16,770 nucleotides of DNA. Source: Verrucomicrobia bacterium UBA3214. Its GTDB lineage: Bacteria > Verrucomicrobiota > Kiritimatiellia > RFP12 > UBA1067. The stretch lies in NCBI GenBank assembly GCA_002363575.1, contig DEWI01000137.1, positions 1,568 through 18,337 on the forward strand, read 5' to 3'. How positions within the stretch are numbered: position 1 is the first letter of the stretch; every line of letters starts with the position of its first letter. The notes beneath the pieces were generated by a model, which saw only the letters and a list, made by a program, of their open reading frames with translations, made no database searches and was not told the DNA's origin. The position numbers and the translations under genes were made by a program. Positions 13,666 through 16,770 of the stretch are shown in pieces.

Positions 13666-14850
13666 TCAGTTTTCGGCTTGCTGCTTGCGAAAACATATTC
13701 TGTTGATAATATCGGTGAAGTTCTTGCCGCCTTTGAGAATCTCTATGGAGATGCGCAGATACAGGCACTTGACAGGCGAAGTCTCGAAACGCGGGAAGCG
13801 CACGGCGTCCTTCTCCGTGGTGACGAGCGCATCCGCGCCCATGTCGGCGGAGCGGTTGAGAGCGTAGAGAATCTCGTCGGACTCGTAGCGGTGGTGGTCG
13901 GCATAGCGCTCGCACCACACCACCTTCGCGCCGAGATGGCGCAGGGAATTCTCGAAGCCTTTCGGCGAAGCGATGCCGGAAAGCGTGCAGAGCGTCTTGC
14001 CGCGCAGCCAGTCGAGCGGAAACTCCTCGCGGCTCCAGACATCGCGCAAAAGCCGCGGCGTGTGGTTGCACTCGACGATTTCCGCCTTGCTGTTCAGGCG
14101 GCGAATCTCTTCGCGCACGGCCGAGACGTCGCCGCGGCATTTCGTAAGGAAGATTATATCCGCCCTCTTCAAGTGCCGCGCGGGTTCGCGCAGTATGCCG
14201 CGCGGCAGCATGTGGCCGTTGCCGAAAGGATTGCCCGCGTCCACGAGCACGACTTCGACGGAATGCTTCAGCCGCTGGTACTGGAAGCCGTCGTCGAGAA
14301 TAAGCGTGTCGCATCCAAGGCGCTTGATCGCGTATCTTCCGGCCTTGACGCGGTTGCGATCCACCACGACGGCGACGCCGGGGAGATTCGATGCGAGCAT
14401 ATACGGCTCGTCGCCGCCCGTCGCTGCATCGACGAGGATTCTCTTGCCGTCGGAAACCACGAGCGGCGGATCGATGACCTGCGTAAAGACGCGCTGCAGG
14501 AGCGGCGCTTCCTTGCGGCGGTAGCCGCGCGAGAGTATCGCCACCTTCCGCCCCTCCGCAGCGAGCGTGCGCGCGAAAATCTCGGTGACTGGCGTCTTGC
14601 CTGTCCCTCCCGCGGTGACATTGCCGATGGAGATTACCTGTATGCCGAGCGGAAAGCGCTTGAGTATTCCCGTATTGTAGAAGAAATATCGTATCGAGAC
14701 GATCGCCGCGAAGACGTGCGAGAAGACGTTGAGAACGCCAAGAAGCATCCTGATGCCGAAAGGCTGGTTTTGGTCCGCGCCCTTCTCCTGAATCAGTTTT
14801 ACGAGATAATTCTCCAGCCGTTCGAAACCGTTCTGTCTAGCCTTCCGCAT
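13666..14850 (-). CDS. lpxK: Tetraacyldisaccharide 4'-kinase (lipid A biosynthesis)
   Basis: This 394-residue protein is LpxK, which adds the 4'-phosphate to the lipid A precursor at the inner face of the membrane and so shows that the cell makes lipid A. The Walker A loop is ISIGNVTAGGTGKTP (73-87). ILSRGYRRK (105-113), GDEP (146-149), ILDDGFQYQRL (184-194), MLPRGILREP (214-223) and a TTEKDAVRFPR segment are typical of the family. A hydrophobic segment (about 35-58) is the membrane-binding helix. The N-terminus is about 40 residues longer than usual. The frame is open to 14958, but the promoter at 14888-14896 means that the first usable ATG is 14850. The leader of about 31 nt contains a small 5-bp hairpin (14864-14877). 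It heads a two-gene unit with parE. Confidence 0.95.
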   Translation of the reverse strand: MRKARQNGFERLENYLVKLIQEKGADQNQPFGIRMLLGVLNVFSHVFAAIVSIRYFFYNTGILKRFPLGIQVISIGNVTAGGTGKTPVTEIFARTLAAEGRKVAILSRGYRRKEAPLLQRVFTQVIDPPLVVSDGKRILVDAATGGDEPYMLASNLPGVAVVVDRNRVKAGRYAIKRLGCDTLILDDGFQYQRLKHSVEVVLVDAGNPFGNGHMLPRGILREPARHLKRADIIFLTKCRGDVSAVREEIRRLNSKAEIVECNHTPRLLRDVWSREEFPLDWLRGKTLCTLSGIASPKGFENSLRHLGAKVVWCERYADHHRYESDEILYALNRSADMGADALVTTEKDAVRFPRFETSPVKCLYLRISIEILKGGKNFTDIINRICFRKQQAEN

Positions 14851-14887
14851 CGGAAAAATGAACTCGCATATTTGCGAAGCGCGGCAT

Positions 14888-14896
14888 ATTATACCA
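14888..14896 (-). promoter_or_regulatory. Extended -10 promoter for lpxK-parE
   Basis: Read on the - strand this is TGGTATAAT (14896 down to 14888), continuing as ATGC. A -35-like TTGGTC (14918 down to 14913) is 19 bp upstream, longer than ideal. Transcription should begin near 14881. The site follows directly after the polA terminator, which makes lpxK-parE a separate unit. Confidence 0.8.
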
Positions 14897-14937
14897 CACT
14901 TTCGGCCGCCGCGACCAACGAGATTGGCAAAAGGTTG

Positions 14938-14971
14938 AAAAAGCCCGGCCGCGCACAAAGCGCGAACGGGC
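14938..14971 (-). terminator. Intrinsic terminator of polA
   Basis: On the - strand the outer stem GCCCG (14971-14967) pairs with CGGGC (14947-14943). The inner stem CGCGC (14964-14960) pairs with GCGCG (14954-14950), with a 2x2 internal loop and a 5-base apical loop. Five T residues follow (14942-14938). It begins 15 bp after the polA stop. This is a textbook rho-independent terminator. Confidence 0.88.
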
Positions 14972-14985
14972 GGCGCCGCCTCCTC

Positions 14986-16770
14986 TCAATGCGCCTCCAG
15001 CCAGTTGCGGCCCGTCCCGATGCCGACGTCGAGCTTGACGCCGAAATCGTACGCATGCGTCATTTCTTCGCGCAGCAGCGCGGTCAGGCGCGCTTCCTCG
15101 TCCTTCGGGCAATCGAAAAGCAGTTCGTCGTGGATCTGCAGCACCATGCGCGCGCGCAGGCCTTCCGCGCGCACGCGGCGATCCACGCGCACCATGGCGA
15201 GCTTGATGAGGTCCGCCGCGCTGCCCTGTATGGGCGTGTTTATCGCGTCGCGCTCGGCGGCCTGGCGGGCCGTGGCGTTGCGGGAGTTGATGTCGCGCAA
15301 AGTGCGGCGGCGCCCGAGGATCGTCTGCGCGTACCCCTTCTCGCGCGCATCGGAAATCGCGCGCGCCATGAATTCGCGAATCTTCGGATAGAGCTTGAAG
15401 TATGTGTCTATCAAAGCTTGCGACGCCTTGCGGGAGATTCCGAGCCGCTGGGAAAGCCCGAACGCCGAAATACCGTAGATGATTCCGAAGTTGACCATTT
15501 TGCAGTGCGAGCGCTGCTCCGCCGTCACGAGAGGATCCATCACGCCATAGACGCGCGCGGCCGTCGCGCGGTGGATGTCTTCGCCATTGGCGAACGCCTC
15601 CAGCATGGCTTCGTCACCGGAGAGCGCCGCCATGATGCGCAGTTCGATCTGCGAATAGTCGGCGGAGACGAGTACGTGGGCGTCGTCACGCGCGACGAAC
15701 GCCTGGCGGATTTTCCTGCCGCGCTCGGTGCGCACGGGGATGTTCTGGAGATTTGGATCGGACGAGGCGAGACGGCCGGTCTCCGTGAAAGCTTGCGAGA
15801 ATGTCGTATGCACGCGCGACTCTTCGTCGATCAGCGCAGGGAGTTTATCGACATACGTCGATTTCAACTTCGCGCACGCGCGGTAGTCAAGGACGAGAGG
15901 AACGACAGGATGCGCGTCTGCCAGCTTCGAGAGAACCTTTTCATCGGTGGACCACTGTCCGGACGGCGTGCGCTTCGCCGCCGATCTGTCCAGCCCGAGG
16001 ACGTCGAAAAGCAGCTCGCCGAGCTGCCGCGGGCTGTCGGGATTGAAGCCGGGATTCGCGTAGCTCTTGATCTGCGTCAAGAGCGAAACGATTTCCCCGT
16101 CGAGTTCGGTGGAGAAAGCGGCGAGCGCGCCGGTATCGAGGCGTATCCCTTCGCGCTCCATGTCGATGAGGATTTTCACGAGCGGCTCTTCGCAATCGGC
16201 CAGCGCGCGCATCGCGCCGGCTTCTTCGACGCGCGGGCGCAAGGCGTCGTCGAGCCGCAAGGCGACTTCCGCGTCTTCGGCGGCGTAGTCGAGAATCTCC
16301 GCGGGGGCGAGATCGTCCATCGCACGCTGCGGCTTGCCGCGCTCCTTCTCGCCGATCAAACGCTCGATCGGTATGGGCTTGTAGTTCAGGTATTCGAGCG
16401 AGAGCGCATCGAGGCCGTGGCGCGCGGCGGCGTCCAGGCAGTAGTGCGCGAGCATCGTATCGCGCGGCACGCCGCCGAACCCGATCCCATAGCGAAGCAG
16501 GACGGAGCGGTCGAACTTCACATTGTGCGCGACGAACGTCTTTTCAGGGTCGGCAAAGAGCGGACGGAAGATGTCGATAAACTCCGCCGTCACGTACCAC
16601 GCGACGATCGGGGCGTCGCCAGCACCGTCTTCCGGCCGTGCATGCACGGCGAAGGAAAAGCCGACGAGTTTGCAGCCATGCGCGTCCGTGGCGGAGAAAT
16701 TCCCGGATGCCGCCGTCTCGGTGTCGAAAGCGATTGTCGTTTCGCGCCGGAGGCGCGCGAGAAGCTCCTC
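14986..16770 (-). CDS. polA: DNA polymerase I (5' end outside window)
   Basis: The frame is open to the window edge, giving 594 visible residues of a protein usually near 900; any 5'-nuclease domain would lie outside. The proofreading domain looks active: Exo I AFDTET (D16, E18), Exo II AHNVKFD (81-87, D87) and Exo III YAAED (162-166). The polymerase domain has ETGRLASSDPNLQNIP (330-345), motif A SADYSQIELR (369-378, D371), motif B RSHCKMVNFGIIYG with Arg, Lys and F428 matching E. coli R754, K758 and F762, and motif C LQIHDELLFD (H547, D548). It fills repair gaps and replaces RNA primers. The GTG at 16647 is internal, because homologous sequence continues upstream. It ends at its own terminator ahead of lpxK. 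Confidence 0.98.
   Translation of the reverse strand, partial: EELLARLRRETTIAFDTETAASGNFSATDAHGCKLVGFSFAVHARPEDGAGDAPIVAWYVTAEFIDIFRPLFADPEKTFVAHNVKFDRSVLLRYGIGFGGVPRDTMLAHYCLDAAARHGLDALSLEYLNYKPIPIERLIGEKERGKPQRAMDDLAPAEILDYAAEDAEVALRLDDALRPRVEEAGAMRALADCEEPLVKILIDMEREGIRLDTGALAAFSTELDGEIVSLLTQIKSYANPGFNPDSPRQLGELLFDVLGLDRSAAKRTPSGQWSTDEKVLSKLADAHPVVPLVLDYRACAKLKSTYVDKLPALIDEESRVHTTFSQAFTETGRLASSDPNLQNIPVRTERGRKIRQAFVARDDAHVLVSADYSQIELRIMAALSGDEAMLEAFANGEDIHRATAARVYGVMDPLVTAEQRSHCKMVNFGIIYGISAFGLSQRLGISRKASQALIDTYFKLYPKIREFMARAISDAREKGYAQTILGRRRTLRDINSRNATARQAAERDAINTPIQGSAADLIKLAMVRVDRRVRAEGLRARMVLQIHDELLFDCPKDEEARLTALLREEMTHAYDFGVKLDVGIGTGRNWLEAH

Noticed and set aside
14851..14958. Longer LpxK starting at 14958
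   Set aside because: The extra frame runs through the promoter and into the polA terminator; the first ATG downstream of the promoter is 14850.
16645..16647. GTG as the start of DNA polymerase I
   Set aside because: The frame continues upstream with the Exo I motif AFDTET, so the GTG is internal and the gene is cut by the window edge.

Overview
The window is about 16.8 kb of GC-rich bacterial chromosome, densely coded, with short gaps between genes. A lipid A kinase (LpxK) and a lipoprotein-type binding protein point to a Gram-negative cell with an outer membrane. A YdjY-like protein, a PknB-type Ser/Thr kinase, ebo-type genes and the overall protein style suggest the Planctomycetota/Verrucomicrobiota/Lentisphaerota (PVC) sphere. 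That placement is inference. No rRNA, tRNA, insertion sequence, phage gene or CRISPR array was seen.

Left part, + strand (1-1887): the end of a polar amino acid ABC transporter. It consists of the ATPase C-terminus, a lipoprotein binding protein and a permease. A strong hairpin (1133-1176) lies between the binding-protein and permease genes.

Middle part, + strand (1966-9102): a very good extended -10 promoter (1966-1974) precedes seven closely spaced genes that look like one transcription unit. They are a class I/II aminotransferase, a YdjY-like protein of unknown role, the replication-fork ATPase RarA, a UbiA-like membrane protein (EboC type), an alkaline-phosphatase/NPP-superfamily protein (EboF type), a family-2 O-methyltransferase and a small DEDDh exonuclease. 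The EboC-EboF-methyltransferase block looks like part of a metabolite-processing pathway. The other ebo genes are not in the window.

Divergent hub (9127-11752): a glutaminase-less NAD+ synthetase runs leftward from what looks like a leaderless promoter. A tail-anchored Ser/Thr kinase runs rightward. The 538 bp between them holds eight copies of a 14-bp palindrome at an exact 22-bp period (10305-10472), the most unusual structure in the window.

Right part, - strand (11801-16770): DNA polymerase I (5' end outside the window) ends at a textbook intrinsic terminator. It is followed by a promoter, lpxK and a topoisomerase IV-type B subunit (parE), with the last two apparently co-transcribed. All four promoters recognised carry TG(G/A)TATAAT, and three of them continue identically as TATAATATGC. 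This suggests a shared, strongly extended -10 promoter type in this organism.
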